Shown one piece after another: positions 63,236 through 64,000 of a DNA stretch of 64,000 nucleotides. Numbering within the stretch: the first letter of the stretch is position 1; every line of letters begins with the position of its first letter. The translations under genes and the position numbers were made by a program. Below the pieces are notes generated by a model, which had not been told where the DNA came from, made no database searches, and saw only the letters and a list, made by a program, of their open reading frames with translations. The stretch is from Glandiceps talaboti (taxonomy: Eukaryota; Hemichordata; Enteropneusta; Spengelidae): the NCBI RefSeq assembly GCF_964340395.1, contig NC_135562.1, forward strand, positions 340,001 through 404,000. The letters run 5' to 3'.

Positions 63236-63391
63236 AAATAGTCCACTGCTGCTGTACTAGCTGCCTGATAGGTACATTTAACTTCTATGTCTTTGATTAC
63301 TGGACACTTCTGTTCATATGCTAGACTTGCATGTTCATCAGTATGAGCACAAGTACCATTGATTATACGGAAAGCTCCCGTTGCTGAAATC
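63187..63391 (-). CDS. Terminal coding exon of an unrecognised protein with a hydrophobic C terminus (partial gene)
   Basis: On the minus strand a good acceptor (GATTTTTCAG|GATTTC) at 63392 opens a 67-codon frame to TGA at 63187-63189. The peptide has an N-glycosylation site (NGT), three spaced cysteines in the first 40 residues (GTCAHTD, QKCPVI, VKCTYQ), then a hydrophobic segment (DYFLLIFCTLFYSVLV) ending in RR. That pattern suits the extracellular end of a single-pass membrane or GPI-anchored protein. I do not recognise the family. The upstream exons must lie beyond 64000 or were not found. The same stop-codon segment is repeated twice just downstream. An alternative acceptor 10 bases in (TTTCAG|CAAC) is possible. 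Gene status is inference from frame, acceptor and composition. Confidence 0.5.
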
Positions 63392-63834
63392 CTGAAAAAT
63401 CAATATGGGAAGAAGATATGATATGGATTTTTTTGTGGATATCCCTTGTGAAGACATCCCGGAATATCATTAGGGAATAAAAACTCTTCATATAGAAATT
63501 GGTATTGATTTTCCTGTAGCTGAGATTCTGAAAAAATGGAGAAGATGGACACTAGTAACATGACATAATTATGACGGACACCAGGTATAACCTAGAGAAA
63601 ATTTAATAACATCCTAAATTTGTATCACACGATATGACGGCACAGTCAACTTATACAGTTATAATTCATTAACCTGTAAAGACATAAAGCATCTATTTTG
63701 GAAAGTAACACTGTACAGTCGTAGATCAAAACCATTCTATTCAACAAATTACAGAAGCAAGTTAATGTAACTGCACTGAGATAAAATCAATGGATGTCAA
63801 ACCACAGTGCATTACTGGTATGAGCAGACAAACT

Positions 63835-64000
63835 GAAATGACATCATTAGTTTTGTAGCAGCCTTGCAAATTGCAATGACATCACCAGTTTTGAAGTAAC
63901 ATTTCCATTTTCAATGTCATCGACAAGTTTTGTAGTAACATTCCAAAATTTGCAATGGCATCACCAGTTTTGTAGCAACATGCAGATTTGCAATGACATC
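63835..64000. repeat. About 43-bp degenerate tandem repeat running off the window edge
   Basis: TTTGCAATGACATCACCAGT plus TTTGTAGCAACAT, about four diverged copies. Confidence 0.85.

Noticed and set aside
63420-63585. Open minus-strand stretch after the acceptor TTTTCTCTAG|GTTATACC
   Set aside because: No good donor follows and composition is not coding-like; likely intronic chance.

Overview
The window is eukaryotic, animal nuclear DNA. It has split genes with canonical GT..AG introns, tRNA-derived and LINE-type retroelement debris, many microsatellites and minisatellites, and AT-rich intergenic sequence. The two gene families that can be recognised (regucalcin/SMP-30 and a nicotinic-type Cys-loop receptor subunit), the CR1/L2-type LINE remains and the general repeat load fit a bilaterian, most likely a marine invertebrate. 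The sequence alone does not settle the phylum.

Layout. (1) 1716-5165, minus strand: a complete five-exon regucalcin gene encoding 298 aa, with a probable non-coding first exon near 8862. The putative 5' intron holds a 2.1 kb PIF/Harbinger-like element. (2) 9.2-14.1 kb: microsatellites, a ~0.55 kb inverted-repeat element, and a 2 kb array of ~37-bp units that ends about 200 bp beyond the next gene's stop codon. (3) 14280-52745, minus strand: a complete six-exon Cys-loop (nAChR-like) receptor subunit of 455 aa. Its signal-peptide exon lies 31.3 kb upstream of the rest, and the reading phases match at all five junctions. The 31 kb first intron is a repeat sink: two degraded LINE fragments, a perfect 154-bp foldback, two identical inverted 258-bp elements, a tRNA-derived SINE, five of the window's six (TA)n tracts (all but the one at 20 kb), and many minisatellites. 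(4) 54.4-57.1 kb: satellite arrays. (5) 58-63.4 kb: AT-rich, probably 3' untranslated or intergenic, with another foldback element at 60.1 kb. It leads to the terminal coding exon (63187-63391, minus) of an unrecognised protein with a hydrophobic C terminus.

The two complete genes have unrelated roles: a cytosolic Ca2+-binding lactonase and a membrane ion-channel subunit. No operon-like relation is implied. The most unusual signal is in the big intron: at least six tiny palindromic inserts (24-36 bp, ends C-N-N-A-G-A-C / G-T-C-T-N-N-G). Each is flanked by a 7-bp direct repeat. One sits inside LINE coding sequence, and one has a matching unoccupied site elsewhere in the window. They look like an ultra-short mobile hairpin family.
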